Shown here piece after piece: positions 22,220 to 31,941 of a stretch of 39,897 bases of DNA. The position numbers and the translations under genes are program-made. The notes beneath the pieces were generated by a model that saw only the letters and a list, made by a program, of their open reading frames with translations, was not told where the DNA came from and did no database searches. The stretch covers positions 1 through 39,897 of the forward strand of contig QZKN01000145.1 in the NCBI GenBank assembly GCA_003598175.1. The letters are read 5' to 3'. Numbering within the stretch: the stretch's first letter is position 1; every line of letters begins with the position of its first letter. This DNA comes from Candidatus Omnitrophota bacterium (lineage in GTDB: Bacteria; Hinthialibacterota; Hinthialibacteria; Hinthialibacterales; Hinthialibacteraceae).

Positions 22220-23059
22220 ATGGATTCAAGAATTGGCCATGCCGCTTATGAACCGGCCATTTATTCCATCCACTCGATTTCTGATTTGACGCCGCATGAA
22301 AAATTATTTCGGATTGAAATACCGGATGCGGTGGATTTTCGGCATGAGCCCGGGCAGTTTGTTCAATTGTCGGTCTGGGGATGGGGGGAAGCGCCGATTT
22401 CCATTTCGAATTCTCCTACGCGCAAAGGGTATCTTGAGTTCGCAATTCGTCATGCGGGAAGCCTAACCGGCGCCCTGCATCAAATGCGGCCGGGAAGCAA
22501 AATCGGTTTGCGGGGACCGTTTGGAAACGGCTTCGACGTGAATCGTTTACGAAGTCAAAATCTTCTTTTGATTGCCGGGGGATGTGGATTGGCGCCTCTT
22601 CGCTCGCTGATTCAATACTGCGAAGATTGCCGCGACGAATTTATGGACATTCGGATTCTTTACGGCGCCAAAACTCCTCACGACTTGCTTTACAAATCGG
22701 ATCTGGCGGCATGGATGGAATCCGAGACGTTCGATTGCCGGATTATTGTTGATTTCGTTGCGCCAAATCATGGTTATTCAGGGAAAATCGGGCTGTTGCC
22801 GGAACTGATCCCGCCTTTGGAAGTGGAAGCGGAGAATACCACCGCAGTTTTGGTCGGTCCACCGATGATGTATCCATTTGTGGTTGAAGCACTGCGTAAA
22901 AAGGGCCTCGATGACGAGCGTATCATGGTTTCGCTGGAACGGCATATGAAATGCGGCATCGGAAAATGCGGCCACTGCGCCATCGATCATTTCTCCTGCT
23001 GCATCGACGGGCCGGTGTTTTTATTGCGCGATTTGCAGGGAACGGAGTGGGCAGGATGA
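22220..23059 (+). CDS. FAD/NAD(P)/2Fe-2S electron-transfer subunit (HydG/AsrB-like), 279 aa
   Basis: This ferredoxin-reductase-type diaphorase resembles the gamma subunit of sulfhydrogenase and anaerobic sulfite reductase B. A beta-barrel FAD domain (HEPGQFVQLSV, GEAPISISNSP at about residues 60-70) is followed by an NAD(P) domain (LLIAGGCGLAPLRSLI, DIRILYGAKTP). A C-terminal 2Fe-2S site C-G-I-G-K-C-G-H-C then a Cys before IDGPVF closes it (spacing C-x4-C-x2-C-x7-8-C). It would pass electrons between the formate dehydrogenase and NAD(P). ATG 22220 follows GGGGT and fits the family's start; the frame is open to 22148. Its stop overlaps the next gene at ATGA. Confidence 0.88.
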   Translation: MDSRIGHAAYEPAIYSIHSISDLTPHEKLFRIEIPDAVDFRHEPGQFVQLSVWGWGEAPISISNSPTRKGYLEFAIRHAGSLTGALHQMRPGSKIGLRGPFGNGFDVNRLRSQNLLLIAGGCGLAPLRSLIQYCEDCRDEFMDIRILYGAKTPHDLLYKSDLAAWMESETFDCRIIVDFVAPNHGYSGKIGLLPELIPPLEVEAENTTAVLVGPPMMYPFVVEALRKKGLDDERIMVSLERHMKCGIGKCGHCAIDHFSCCIDGPVFLLRDLQGTEWAG

Positions 23060-25092
23060 AAAAGACTCTTACCACCTGTCCCTTTTGCGCAACCGGCTGT
23101 ATGTATTATTTGCAGAGTGATCATGATAAATTTGTCGGGATTGAGCCGTCCACCGTCCATTCGATCGCCAAAGGACATCCCTGCGTGAAAGGATGGAACG
23201 CGTTTCAATTCATTCATCATCCCGATCGTTTGACGACTCCGCTGATTCGGAAAAATGGAGTTTTGGAAGCGGCCGGTTGGGAGGAAGCGCTGGATCTGGT
23301 CGTGCATACGCTACCATCGTTGCAAGCGCGATACGGCCATGATTCGATCATGTTTTTTTCGTCGGCAAGAACGACCAATGAAGAAAATTATTTGTTCATG
23401 AAACTGGCGCGCGCGGTTTTTAAGACCAACAATGTGGATCACTGCGCCCGTTTGTGCCATTCGTCCTCGGTTTTGGGACTGGCCGCGACATTCGGTTCGG
23501 GCGCGATGAGCAATTCCATATCCTGCGTCGATGAAGCGGATACATTTTTTGTAATCGGTTCGAACACAACGGAAAATCACCCGCAGATCGGCGCTCGCAT
23601 TCTGCAATCCGTAAAACGCGGCGCGAAATTGATTGTGGCGGACAGCCGTACGATCCGCCTGGCAAAAGCCGCGACGCTTCATTTGCGTCATCGGAACGGT
23701 TCGGATGTGGCTTTGATTAATGGAATGATGCACGTCATTATTCGCGATGGATTGGAAAATCGGGAGTTTATCGAGTCGCGAACTCAAAATTATGAGCAAC
23801 TAAAAAACACGGTTTTGCGGTATCCTCCCTCCATCGTGGCGGAAATTACCGGCCTGACTCCGCAAGAAATCATCGACGCGGCTCATCTGTACGCAACGTC
23901 TCCCGCCGCGATGATCATTTATTCGGTGGGAATCACACAGCACACGCACGGCGTGGATAATGTTCGCTCCCTGGCCAACCTGGCCATGCTGACCGGCCAC
24001 GTCGGTCGTCCCGGCACGGGCGTGAATCCGTTGCGCGGACAAAATAACGTGCAAGGGGCTTGCGATATGGGCGCGTTGCCGAATGTGTTTTCCGGATATC
24101 AGAAGGTGGCGGATGAAGCCGTGCGCCAAAAATTTGTTAATGAGTGGAGGGTTGCCGATCTTCCGGCTCATGCGGGTTTGCCGATGACGAGAGCCCTGAA
24201 CGCCGCGGAACGCGGGGAAATTAAGGGGCTTTACATTGTCGGCGAGGACCCGGTTATTTCCGATCCGGATCAAGGTCATGTACGTAATGCATTACAACAG
24301 CTGGATTTTCTGGTGGTGCAGGATATTTTTCTGACTGCGACCGCTGAATACGCGGACGTCGTTCTGCCTGCGGCATGTTTCGCGGAGAAGGACGGAACCT
24401 TTACTTCCACCGAACGCAGAATTCAACGGGTGCGAAAGGCGGCGCTCCCCATCGGCGGCGCTCGCGCCGATTGGGAAATTTTCTGCGAAATTGCATCGCG
24501 AGCGGGATACAAGTACATGCATTATAACGCGCCGTCGGAAATCATGGACGAAATCGCGCGCGTCACGCCGATTTACGGAGGCATATCCTATTCCCGCATC
24601 GATCAAATCGGATTGCAATGGCCGTGTCTCGACGAGCATCATCCCGGAACGCCGATTTTGCACGTTGGCCGCTTCGTAGGGGGGATGGGTTGCTTTTGTC
24701 CGGCCGAGTACAGGCCGCCCGCGGAGACGCCCGATGCGGAATATCCCTTCATTCTTACTACCGGCCGTTCTTATTTTCATTACCATACCGGCTCCATGAC
24801 GAGACGAACCCGTTTGTTGGAACGAGAAGAGAATCGTTCGTATGTGGAAATCAATCCCGTGGATGCGCATCGGTTGGGGATCCGTGATCGTGATTTCGTC
24901 ATGGTCGCAACCCGGCGGGGAGAGATCGTAATGTCGGCTCGCATGACGAAAGATATCACCCCGGGCGTGTTGTTCATAACGTTTCATTTTGAAGAAAGCC
25001 CGGGAAATCTTTTGACAAACAATGCTCTCGATCCCGAATCGCATATTCCCGAATACAAGGTTTGTGCGGCGCGAATCACGAGGAAACCATGA
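23056..25092 (+). CDS. fdhA: formate dehydrogenase catalytic subunit, cysteine type, 678 aa
   Basis: This is a molybdopterin (bis-MGD) oxidoreductase. A 4Fe-4S site is formed by C8, C11, C15 and C43 (TTCPFCATGC, GHPCVKG). The formate dehydrogenase active site is DHCARLCHSSSVLGLAATFG with Cys134 where some enzymes have selenocysteine, followed by the conserved His and GSGAMSNS. Further landmarks are FFVIGSNTTENHP, RGQNNVQGACDMGALPNVFSGY, EDPVISDPD, DVVLPAACFAEKDGTFTSTERRIQR and a C-terminal molydopterin-binding domain (GRSYFHYHTGSMTRR, FITFHFEES). The frame is open to 22951, but ATG 23056 overlaps the previous stop as ATGA and starts right before the Cys motif. At 678 residues it is a minimal catalytic subunit, so the partner subunits supply the wiring. 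Confidence 0.93.
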   Translation: MKKTLTTCPFCATGCMYYLQSDHDKFVGIEPSTVHSIAKGHPCVKGWNAFQFIHHPDRLTTPLIRKNGVLEAAGWEEALDLVVHTLPSLQARYGHDSIMFFSSARTTNEENYLFMKLARAVFKTNNVDHCARLCHSSSVLGLAATFGSGAMSNSISCVDEADTFFVIGSNTTENHPQIGARILQSVKRGAKLIVADSRTIRLAKAATLHLRHRNGSDVALINGMMHVIIRDGLENREFIESRTQNYEQLKNTVLRYPPSIVAEITGLTPQEIIDAAHLYATSPAAMIIYSVGITQHTHGVDNVRSLANLAMLTGHVGRPGTGVNPLRGQNNVQGACDMGALPNVFSGYQKVADEAVRQKFVNEWRVADLPAHAGLPMTRALNAAERGEIKGLYIVGEDPVISDPDQGHVRNALQQLDFLVVQDIFLTATAEYADVVLPAACFAEKDGTFTSTERRIQRVRKAALPIGGARADWEIFCEIASRAGYKYMHYNAPSEIMDEIARVTPIYGGISYSRIDQIGLQWPCLDEHHPGTPILHVGRFVGGMGCFCPAEYRPPAETPDAEYPFILTTGRSYFHYHTGSMTRRTRLLEREENRSYVEINPVDAHRLGIRDRDFVMVATRRGEIVMSARMTKDITPGVLFITFHFEESPGNLLTNNALDPESHIPEYKVCAARITRKP

Positions 25093-26072
25093 AAACCATT
25101 ACCTGCGACCAATTTCATCATTTTCTGTATTCGATCCGCGAGGATTTCGAAATAGTCGGACCGGTGATCCTTCATGACGGCACTCTCTCCCTCGGCCGTT
25201 TGACAGCGGAACCATTAGCTTTGTTCGCGGGGCGGATTCCGTTTCGATTTACGTCCTTGTTTTTTCCTCACAGCGAACGCTTGTTTGCAATGTCTGACGA
25301 GTATCGCTTTGACAAATCCGGATCATCTGCCAAACCGCTGTTGGTGGTTGGATGGAGGGCGGAAGATTTGGAGGCGTTGGAATTCATCGATGAGTTTTTT
25401 CGAACCGGTTTTCGGGATGATGTATTTTGCGACCGGCGTCAATCGTCCGTCGTTATCGGCGTTTCCGGTCGTTGTGGAGTGAACGGCGAATTTTGCCGGA
25501 TTTCCGAGGGCAAATGCGATATGGAATTGATTTACGATGGAAAACATTTCATTATGGCCGAATATACGGAAAATGGACGTTTTCTGTCGGAGAAGATCGT
25601 TTGGGGAGAGGAAACGGATTCGCTGGAAGCGTTGCTGCAAGAATCCCGCGCTCTCCGCACGCCGGAACGGGAAATTCTGCAAACGGCCTCGCAGCTGTTA
25701 ATGCGCAATCAAGTTGACGATGATTTTTGGGCTGAAATCGCGGATCGCTGTATCCAGTGCACGAGTTGCACCAATGTTTGTCCTACCTGTACGTGTTTTG
25801 ATGTGTACGATATGCGGCTCAAACGGAAAATCGAGCGGTACCGCATGTGGGATTCCTGCCAAATGAGCGGATTCATGCGCGAAGCCAGCGGACACAATCC
25901 GCTGGCAAGCCAATCGGACCGAACCCGACGCCGCATTCGCCATAAGCTTGTAGACGATCTTCATCGATGGGGACGAATGACTTGTTTTCTGTGTGGGCGC
26001 TGTGATGATGTTTGTCCCACTGGAATCGGAATGAAAGCCGTCGCCGCGGAAATTGTCGAACGCTTTGGTTGA
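25089..26072 (+). CDS. two-cluster 4Fe-4S subunit (HydB/AsrA-like), 327 aa
   Basis: The protein resembles the beta subunit of sulfhydrogenase and anaerobic sulfite reductase A. The N-terminal 210 residues include the family's GxxxCD-type part (IGVSGRCGVNGEFC). Two ferredoxin-like clusters follow: CIQCTSCTNVCPTCTC (about residues 221-236) and CFLCGRCDDVCPTGIG (about 301-316). In those complexes this subunit relays electrons between the catalytic subunit and the flavin subunit. ATG 25089 overlaps the fdhA stop as ATGA; the longer frame from 25062 would run into fdhA. Together with 22220 and 23056 it makes a three-subunit NAD(P)-linked formate dehydrogenase. Confidence 0.88.
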   Translation: MKTITCDQFHHFLYSIREDFEIVGPVILHDGTLSLGRLTAEPLALFAGRIPFRFTSLFFPHSERLFAMSDEYRFDKSGSSAKPLLVVGWRAEDLEALEFIDEFFRTGFRDDVFCDRRQSSVVIGVSGRCGVNGEFCRISEGKCDMELIYDGKHFIMAEYTENGRFLSEKIVWGEETDSLEALLQESRALRTPEREILQTASQLLMRNQVDDDFWAEIADRCIQCTSCTNVCPTCTCFDVYDMRLKRKIERYRMWDSCQMSGFMREASGHNPLASQSDRTRRRIRHKLVDDLHRWGRMTCFLCGRCDDVCPTGIGMKAVAAEIVERFG

Positions 26073-26102
26073 ATTGTAATACGCTTACAACGCGAGGATT
26101 TC

Positions 26103-27149
26103 GTGCTGATCGATTTACCCATTTTGGGAATTTGCGGATGGAGTGGAGCGGGAAAAACCACGCTGATCGAATCTGTTATTCCTTCTTTGCGGAAAAGAGG
26201 ATGGAACATAGCCGTCGTCAAACATTCCTGCCATCATTTCGACGTCGATCGGCAAGGCAAAGACAGCGACCGGTTTTTTCGCGCGGGCGCGGATGTGATC
26301 GGGCATTTCACGAATGAATCTTTCCATCACTTTCACACCCATGCGCAATCCGAAATCACCCATATCCTAATAACGTTTGCAGAACAATACGATCTGGTGA
26401 TGGTGGAAGGATATAAATCCGTTCCCATTCAGAACGTATGGCTTCACCGTTTCGGTGAAACCTCCATTCCTTCGGACCTACCACACGTGATCTGCAAACT
26501 CGATTTTAATTCCTCGCGCGAAACTCGATTGCTGGATTTGTTGGATGAATGGCTGCCCCGGCAATGGATGAAGCCGCCCGTATATGGTTGTGTGTTGATT
26601 GGCGGCAAGAGCAGCCGCATGGGAATGCCGAAACATCTCTTGCTGCATGAAGATGGAAGCAGTTGGCTCGAGCGAACGATGCAAATGCTTTCCCACGTCA
26701 CGCCTCATATTGTGATTGTGGGGCAGGGAGAGATTCCCGAACCGGTTGCCGGATGTATACGGCTGGCTGATGCGCCGGATGCAAGCGGTCCCATGGCCGG
26801 TTTGTTGGCTGCCATGCGGTGGAATCCCCGCGCTTGCTGGCTGGTTGCCTCCTGTGATTTGCCGCTGTTGACGAAAGACGCTTCGGACTGGTTGTTATCT
26901 CAGCGTCGGCCGGGTTGTTGGGCGGTTTTACCGCGTCTGCGTAATCGTGGAAATGTTGAGCCGCTTTTTGCGTATTATGATTTCCGCGCACGAAATCTGA
27001 TCGAGTCGCTTGCCGCGCAGGAAAATTATCGCCTTGCGGATTTAATCGTTCACGCGAAGGTGAATACGCCTTCGCCTCCCCAACGGCTTGAATCCGCTTG
27101 GAACAATGTGAATACGCCGCTGGAGTATAACCAAGCGAAAACGGTATGA
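26103..27149 (+). CDS. mobBA: MobB-MobA fusion, molybdopterin-guanine dinucleotide synthesis, 348 aa
   Basis: Residues 1-155 form MobB, a GTP-binding P-loop protein (ICGWSGAGKTTLIESV at 10-25, HHFDVDRQGKDSDRFFRAGA, LVMVEGYK). Residues 158-348 form MobA, the guanylyltransferase that makes MGD cofactor (GCVLIGGKSSRMGMPKHLL at 162-180, GPMAGLLAAM, VASCDLPLL, RGNVEPLFAYY). The enzyme supplies bis-MGD for the formate dehydrogenase encoded just upstream (30-nt gap). The start is GTG 26103 with GAGG about 6 nt before it. Fusion in the B-A order is known in several lineages; here the two halves are complete. Confidence 0.92.
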   Translation: MLIDLPILGICGWSGAGKTTLIESVIPSLRKRGWNIAVVKHSCHHFDVDRQGKDSDRFFRAGADVIGHFTNESFHHFHTHAQSEITHILITFAEQYDLVMVEGYKSVPIQNVWLHRFGETSIPSDLPHVICKLDFNSSRETRLLDLLDEWLPRQWMKPPVYGCVLIGGKSSRMGMPKHLLLHEDGSSWLERTMQMLSHVTPHIVIVGQGEIPEPVAGCIRLADAPDASGPMAGLLAAMRWNPRACWLVASCDLPLLTKDASDWLLSQRRPGCWAVLPRLRNRGNVEPLFAYYDFRARNLIESLAAQENYRLADLIVHAKVNTPSPPQRLESAWNNVNTPLEYNQAKTV

Positions 27150-27170
27150 ACCTCTGTCCACACCGTTTTC
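27137..27170 (+). terminator. terminator-like hairpin after the formate operon
   Basis: GAAAACGGT (27137-27145) pairs perfectly with ACCGTTTTC (27162-27170) around a 16-nt loop, followed by TTCTT. The left arm lies in the last codons of mobBA. It sits between two converging genes and may act in both directions. Confidence 0.5.
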
Positions 27171-27194
27171 TTCTTATGGAATCCATAACTCTAT

Positions 27195-30100
27195 TTAAAA
27201 GTCCGGAATGGTCGAATACTGCAAATCGCCGGATACTAAATTGGTCGGCGTCCCCGAAAATGGGATAAGGAATACACGGAAGCGATACGTATTTCCGTCT
27301 TGCGGACCGTCTGCAAAAGCGCCGGCGGTTCTGAATTCGTTTTTCGAAGTCCACCAGAAATAATTGATAAAACCGGTATAGGTTTGTCCGAGAAACTGAT
27401 AGTCGCCGCCATTCACGCTGACCTGAACATGATATTCGTTCACCAGGGATGAATCCATGCCGAAATTCCAGGCGATTTGCAAGGCGTTCCAGTCGGCGGA
27501 ATCCACGTCCACTCCGCCGGAGCCGGCCGGAGCGAGGTTGGTAATCCCAAAAATGTCATCACACACTGCAATTTCGCCCGGTTTCAAATCGGGAAGATCG
27601 GGAGATACGAGAGAAATAGGATTTCCGCCTTCCAAATTGTATCCGACGGGGCCGGCGGCGGAGAAATAATCGTCGCTGGTCAGTTGCCCATCGATGCGAA
27701 TCACCTGGAAAAAGTAAATGGAATTGAAATCCGGCCCGTTGGCAAATGATTCGTCGAGATTGGGCGCGCCGGCATACCAATTGAAGCTGTTCGCGTTTCC
27801 GTTCGCTGTTCGTCCGAGAAATTTGGAACCGCCGAATCCCTTACGGACGTAAATATGCCAATCGGCGGCATTTCCTTGCGGCAGATTCCAATAAATCGTC
27901 AGATTGCGATTCTCCACCGGGTCGAAATCCGTGCTGCCCGTCAGATCGCCGGAAACATCGCCGATATGATCCAATATAAAAACTCCCTGTTCCTGAATCG
28001 GTGTTTGGATCGGCGCCGGCGTGGGGATGGGAACCGGGGTAAAGGTCGGCGTGGGGATGGGAACCGGGGTAAAGGTCGGCGTGGGAGTGTTTGTCGCCAA
28101 CATGGGAGGAGTCGGAGTGGGAGTGGGAGTGGGAGTGGGCGTTGCCGTGTCAACCGGCGTGGGAGTGCTTGTCGGAGTCGGCGTATTCGTGGGCGTCGGC
28201 GTCGGCGTCGCAAGTAGGCCGGAACGGAAGTTTGACCAATCCACGAAATCCGTAACCCGGCTGCCGTTGCTGGTGGGATTATAAAGATTCAAAGCATCTC
28301 GGATGTAATTTACACCGACGTTTTCATCCCGAGGTCCCGTTGGATTCCCCCAATAGTTCTCTCGAAAATTCGCCGCCTGTATGGACTGCATCTGCACACC
28401 CCAGCCGGAATTATTGAGAATATTGCTATTCGTAATGGAGATCGATCCAAGGCTGGAAATATTGACGCCGTCGCGCCGGTTTCCCGAAATCGTCAGGTCG
28501 GTTGCGGTTACACTGTGACTGCCGGAAATTGAAATGCCGTTGCCGGTACAATTTTTCACGTTTCCGCCGTACATCACGCTGTTGCCATTGCCGCTGAAAG
28601 ACAATCCTTCGTTATTATCATGCGAATATACCCGAACGAGAGTCGTATTCCCCGTCGCGGAAATTCCCGTTCCATTGTTGTAACGCAATTCACTGTCCGC
28701 CGCGCGGATGGAACTGTTCAAACTTAACACCGGCAATGAATTCATTCCACCGTAGCGGAATTTGGCATGCCGTACACTACCGCTGCTGCCGACCATGTAA
28801 TTCAATTGTCCCCACTGACCGGTTCTGAGGGTATTCACGCCTGCGACGGTATCTCCCCCCGCGTCCGCTGCGGCGTCCATGTAACTGGTGAAAACGATGG
28901 GCGCGGATTCGCTCCCGTCCACATTGAACTGGTCATTGACGATGATGCTGCCGCCGTTCGACTTGAAGATCACGCCCGGACTGACGTTGACGACGATCGC
29001 CGCCGTGTTGGCGTTCGTATCCCCGATCGATAGATTTTCGTTGGAATAAATGGGGATCGTTGTCTTGACATAACCGGATTGTGTAATCACTCCGGTGGCG
29101 AAGATTACGTCGGCGGCGTTGCCCTGCGCCGTATTGTTCTCGAAATCGGTCAATACCAGGCTGTTGGGATGGCTGGTAAGGATGGCATATCGTCCATTGT
29201 CGCGAAACACACAATTCTTTATCGTTGCGCGTTCCGTGGCGTTGGCGATGTGCGCCCCCGATGCGGCGCTGTTGGCAAATTCACAATCGGTAACCGTGAC
29301 CGAACTCGCTATTTCCAATGCAGAATCCTGATTTCCGCCATAACGGAATATCGCATGAGAAATGGAGCCGCTGCCGGCGGCCGTGTAACGAATTTTTCCC
29401 CATTGACCCGCCGCCGGAGCATTGGCGCCTCTCAACGTATCCCCACCCGCATCGACGGCCGCGTCGTGAAGGCTGGTAAATACCACTTTATTGCTCTCGG
29501 TTCCGTTCACGTTCAATCGATCGTTGACGATGATGTCGCTTCCGCCGGCTTTGAAAATCACGCCGGGACTGACATTCACGGTAATTCCCGCCGTAATCGG
29601 ATTGGCGTCGCCGATCTGGAGCAGTTCGTCAAAAAAAATGGGGAGATCTGCGGAAATATCACCTGAAGTGTTGATGACGCCGGTTACATAAATCACGTCG
29701 GCATTGTTGCCGCTTGCTGTGTTCCCGAGGAAATGAGTCGTGATCAGGCTGCCGGGATTCGTCACTTGAATCGGGTATAAGTTATTGTTTGTAAACGTGC
29801 AGTTTTGTATGGACGCCTTATCCGTAACATCGTTGGAAACGCGGATGCCGTGAGCGGCTGAATTACTGAATTCGCAATGGGAGACGCTTACCGAGCTCGA
29901 TATTTTCAGCGCCGCCGCATCGAATCCGGCATAGCGAAAGACGGCATGGGAAATACTGCCGACGCTGCCGATTTCGTAACTCACACATCGCCAGTCTCCG
30001 GAAGATGGGAGCCAGTCCGATCCACTTACGGTTTCTCCCACCGTGTTGTCATCGCGACTGGTAAAGAATACCCGATTGCCGGCCTCGCCTTCGACGCGCA

Positions 30101-30332
30101 TGATTCCTCTCACGATGATCTGCCTGTTTATGGTTTTCATGACGACGCCGGCTTGAATGGTCAAGGTTTCGCCGCGCGGGATGCTGAGATCGCCCGTCAG
30201 GAAATACGTGCCGGCGGCAAGCGGGCCGCCGAATCCGTCATAAATTTCGCCGCTTAAATTCGTCACGGCAAGAGCGGGGGTAATGGAAACGAAGCAACAA
30301 ATGAGCGGAATGAGAATCGATAGATAACGCAT
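27195..30332 (-). CDS. secreted right-handed beta-helix protein with Thr-Pro linker, 1045 aa
   Basis: A signal peptide ([19 protein letters not shown]) is followed by about 680 residues of parallel beta-helix built from repeats: three units of about 165 residues share [10 protein letters not shown], IIVNDxxNVxGxExxxVVFTS, AGGDTxxGxN, GQWGxxxY and SGSxxHAxFRYGG. A low-complexity Thr-Pro linker (about residues 705-780, [18 protein letters not shown] and onward) leads to two Fn3-like C-terminal modules, each with a W-x-I/V pattern and YxFxV ([17 protein letters not shown] and [12 protein letters not shown]). No catalytic residues are evident, so binding, surface attachment or polysaccharide scaffolding is more likely than an enzyme. 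AAGGAG lies 8 nt before ATG 30332. No anchor is seen at the end. Confidence 0.88.
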   Translation of the reverse strand: MRYLSILIPLICCFVSITPALAVTNLSGEIYDGFGGPLAAGTYFLTGDLSIPRGETLTIQAGVVMKTINRQIIVRGIMRVEGEAGNRVFFTSRDDNTVGETVSGSDWLPSSGDWRCVSYEIGSVGSISHAVFRYAGFDAAALKISSSVSVSHCEFSNSAAHGIRVSNDVTDKASIQNCTFTNNNLYPIQVTNPGSLITTHFLGNTASGNNADVIYVTGVINTSGDISADLPIFFDELLQIGDANPITAGITVNVSPGVIFKAGGSDIIVNDRLNVNGTESNKVVFTSLHDAAVDAGGDTLRGANAPAAGQWGKIRYTAAGSGSISHAIFRYGGNQDSALEIASSVTVTDCEFANSAASGAHIANATERATIKNCVFRDNGRYAILTSHPNSLVLTDFENNTAQGNAADVIFATGVITQSGYVKTTIPIYSNENLSIGDTNANTAAIVVNVSPGVIFKSNGGSIIVNDQFNVDGSESAPIVFTSYMDAAADAGGDTVAGVNTLRTGQWGQLNYMVGSSGSVRHAKFRYGGMNSLPVLSLNSSIRAADSELRYNNGTGISATGNTTLVRVYSHDNNEGLSFSGNGNSVMYGGNVKNCTGNGISISGSHSVTATDLTISGNRRDGVNISSLGSISITNSNILNNSGWGVQMQSIQAANFRENYWGNPTGPRDENVGVNYIRDALNLYNPTSNGSRVTDFVDWSNFRSGLLATPTPTPTNTPTPTSTPTPVDTATPTPTPTPTPTPPMLATNTPTPTFTPVPIPTPTFTPVPIPTPAPIQTPIQEQGVFILDHIGDVSGDLTGSTDFDPVENRNLTIYWNLPQGNAADWHIYVRKGFGGSKFLGRTANGNANSFNWYAGAPNLDESFANGPDFNSIYFFQVIRIDGQLTSDDYFSAAGPVGYNLEGGNPISLVSPDLPDLKPGEIAVCDDIFGITNLAPAGSGGVDVDSADWNALQIAWNFGMDSSLVNEYHVQVSVNGGDYQFLGQTYTGFINYFWWTSKNEFRTAGAFADGPQDGNTYRFRVFLIPFSGTPTNLVSGDLQYSTIPDF
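28021..28080 (-). repeat. tandem 30-bp perfect repeat in the linker
   Basis: Two identical 30-bp units lie head to tail inside the Thr-Pro linker of the beta-helix gene, encoding two copies of a 10-residue [10 protein letters not shown] type unit. The neighbouring DNA (28081-28210) is also repetitive (GTGGGAGTGGGAGTGGGAGT). Such tracts often vary in copy number by slippage. Confidence 0.75.
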
Positions 30333-30603
30333 GTCGTGACTCCTTTTTAGGGAAAATTGTCTGGAACGTATATATATATATACACACCTGTTTGTATCAG
30401 GATATCATACGTTTACATCATCATCACCAATTCTGTTCTCAATGTGATAAAATATTCGCAACGTTGTATAAAAAACGTTTCTTCTAATCCAAAAGTATCG
30501 ATAACCGCTCCTTATTCACAAATTCGACGTTCGGGGCGCGTTGGAATCACTATATAACAGTGTTCTGAATTCGTAAATTGAAACGGTCATATCAAACCAT
30601 CAA
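30333..30603. other. intergenic region with a TA tract
   Basis: The gap upstream of the beta-helix gene contains an alternating (TA) tract at about 30369-30380, which could serve as the -10 region of that minus-strand gene. No gene is seen. A TATAAC near 30551 is isolated. Confidence 0.35.
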
Positions 30604-30957
30604 TTACTCCTCCTTTTCCGAAGCATCGGCTTGGCTTGTCAGGACAAAATCCACCGGAATCGTGAACAAAAAGCCGGTGGTCGGATCGGAGAGGTCGATA
30701 TCCAAATCGCGGAGGATTGAAACCAATTTGCTCACAATCTCTTTTTTGGGGATTAGCGCCAGAATATTTTTATTATACGATCGCGAGCCGCGCGTCGTTT
30801 GCAGCAATCCCGCAAAGATCGGCACATCCTTGGCCAGGACTCGCTCCATGGCGACGCCGTCGATAACGGTTGCGCCCGTGATTTCCAATTCCACCAATTC
30901 GGCCAGAATGTCGTCCAGAAATCCTTCGTGATTGAGAAAAATAACCAATAATTGCAT
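30604..30957 (-). CDS. PII-like regulatory protein, 117 aa
   Basis: The sequence follows a PII-superfamily-like pattern: LLVIFLNHEGFLDDILAELV, then GITGATVIDGVAMER (here EITGATVIDGVAMER), PIFAGLLQTTRGSRSYNK and a C-terminal FTIPVDFV. Typical GlnB has a longer T-loop with a modifiable Tyr and a Gly-rich nucleotide loop; these are different here, so it is a PII-like rather than true GlnB protein and its ligand is unknown. These often act as nucleotide or metabolite sensors for a transporter or enzyme. None is adjacent; the neighbours are the beta-helix gene and, divergently, the two-component pair. Confidence 0.75.
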   Translation of the reverse strand: MQLLVIFLNHEGFLDDILAELVELEITGATVIDGVAMERVLAKDVPIFAGLLQTTRGSRSYNKNILALIPKKEIVSKLVSILRDLDIDLSDPTTGFLFTIPVDFVLTSQADASEKEE

Positions 30958-31147
30958 GATGGTGTGTTTATAATTCGTTACTTTCCGAAATCAAGGGATA
31001 CGGCTTTTTCCGGAAACAGTAGGAATCGGATTGCGAGGCAGGATACCGTGGATCGATTGTTTCCAGGTCGATCGAAGGAGAAATGGCGTGGGAAGGTTTT
31101 TCGATTGGTTTGGAGTCCATCGCGTGAATTTTCAAATTGTTAGAATT

Positions 31148-31198
31148 CTGTAAGTTTTACTGTAAGCCGGTCTCATCTTCATGCATTGATGGTAAAAT
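31148..31198 (+). promoter_or_regulatory. possible promoter and operator of the two-component genes
   Basis: A direct repeat CTGTAAG (31148-31154 and 31160-31166, 12-nt period) lies upstream of a TAAAAT -10-like box at 31193-31198, about 55 nt before the response regulator start. PhoB-type regulators bind such direct repeats (Pho box unit CTGTCAT with an 11-nt period). The spacing is one base off, so autoregulation is only a possibility. Confidence 0.35.
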
Positions 31199-31251
31199 GA
31201 ACTTTAAAAATTCATCAGATCATTCATTCATGTCGAGGGACTGAAAATACA

Positions 31252-31938
31252 ATGGGTCATGAAATGATACTCGTAGTCGAAGATGAAACCGATATCCGGG
31301 AATTGGTGGAATACAACCTGATCAAAAACGGATTTCGCGTGACGTGTACGGCGACCGGGGAGGAATCGCTCGTCAATGCGCGCACCCTTCTTCCCGACTT
31401 GATTCTTTTGGATATCATGCTGCCGCGTTTGGACGGTCTCGAAGTGTGCCGCACCCTCAAAAACGATCCGCAAACGGCGGATATTCCCATCGTCATGTTG
31501 ACGGCGAAAGGAGAAGAATCCGATATCGTCAGAGGTTTGGAGTTTGGAGCGGATGACTATATCACCAAACCGTTCAGTCCGAAAGTTCTCGTTGCCCGTG
31601 TAAAAACGGTCCTGCGCAGGAAAAAAGACAATCCCACCGACGAGAACGCCGTCATCAACATTCATAAGATTGCCATTCACCCGGGGCGTCATCAGGTACT
31701 GGTCGAAGGGCGGGAATTGGATTTGACTTTTACGGAATTTCAGGTTTTGCGGCTATTGGCGCAGCGTCCCGGCTGGGTGTTCACACGAAATCAGATTATC
31801 GAAGCCGTTCGCGGCGATGATTATCCCGTAACGGACCGATCGGTGGACGTGCAAATCGTCGGGCTTCGCAGAAAATTAGGCGATTGCGGCCGTTTCGTCG
31901 AAACCGTGCGCGGCGTCGGTTACCGATTGAAGGAGTAA
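31252..31938 (+). CDS. PhoB/OmpR-family response regulator, 228 aa
   Basis: A receiver domain (residues 5-120) has the acidic pocket E10/D11, phospho-acceptor D54 in LILLDIMLPRLDG, T84 in VMLTAKGEESD and K106 in YITKPFS. A winged-helix effector domain of OmpR/PhoB type (about 135-228) follows: LTFTEFQVLRLLAQRPGWVF, DRSVDVQIVGLRRKLG and VRGVGYRL. It is the partner of the kinase that begins 3 nt after its stop. The resemblance to PhoB suggests phosphate control, but this family also serves other signals; no phosphate transport genes are in the window. Confidence 0.92.
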   Translation: MGHEMILVVEDETDIRELVEYNLIKNGFRVTCTATGEESLVNARTLLPDLILLDIMLPRLDGLEVCRTLKNDPQTADIPIVMLTAKGEESDIVRGLEFGADDYITKPFSPKVLVARVKTVLRRKKDNPTDENAVINIHKIAIHPGRHQVLVEGRELDLTFTEFQVLRLLAQRPGWVFTRNQIIEAVRGDDYPVTDRSVDVQIVGLRRKLGDCGRFVETVRGVGYRLKE

Positions 31939-31941
31939 TCC

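Noticed and set aside
23445..23475. Selenocysteine insertion in the formate dehydrogenase
   Set aside because: The active-site codon is TGC (Cys), not TGA, so no recoding is needed.
28021..28210. CRISPR-like tandem repeats
   Set aside because: They lie inside a coding linker, lack unique spacers and encode Thr-Pro repeats.
28021..28284. Gly/Val-rich plus-strand frame
   Set aside because: It is the antisense of the Thr-Pro linker and reflects the DNA repeat only.
31148..31166. A genuine Pho box before the response regulator
   Set aside because: The two CTGTAAG units are 12 nt apart, not 11, and the third and fourth bases differ from consensus; kept only as a weak operator candidate.
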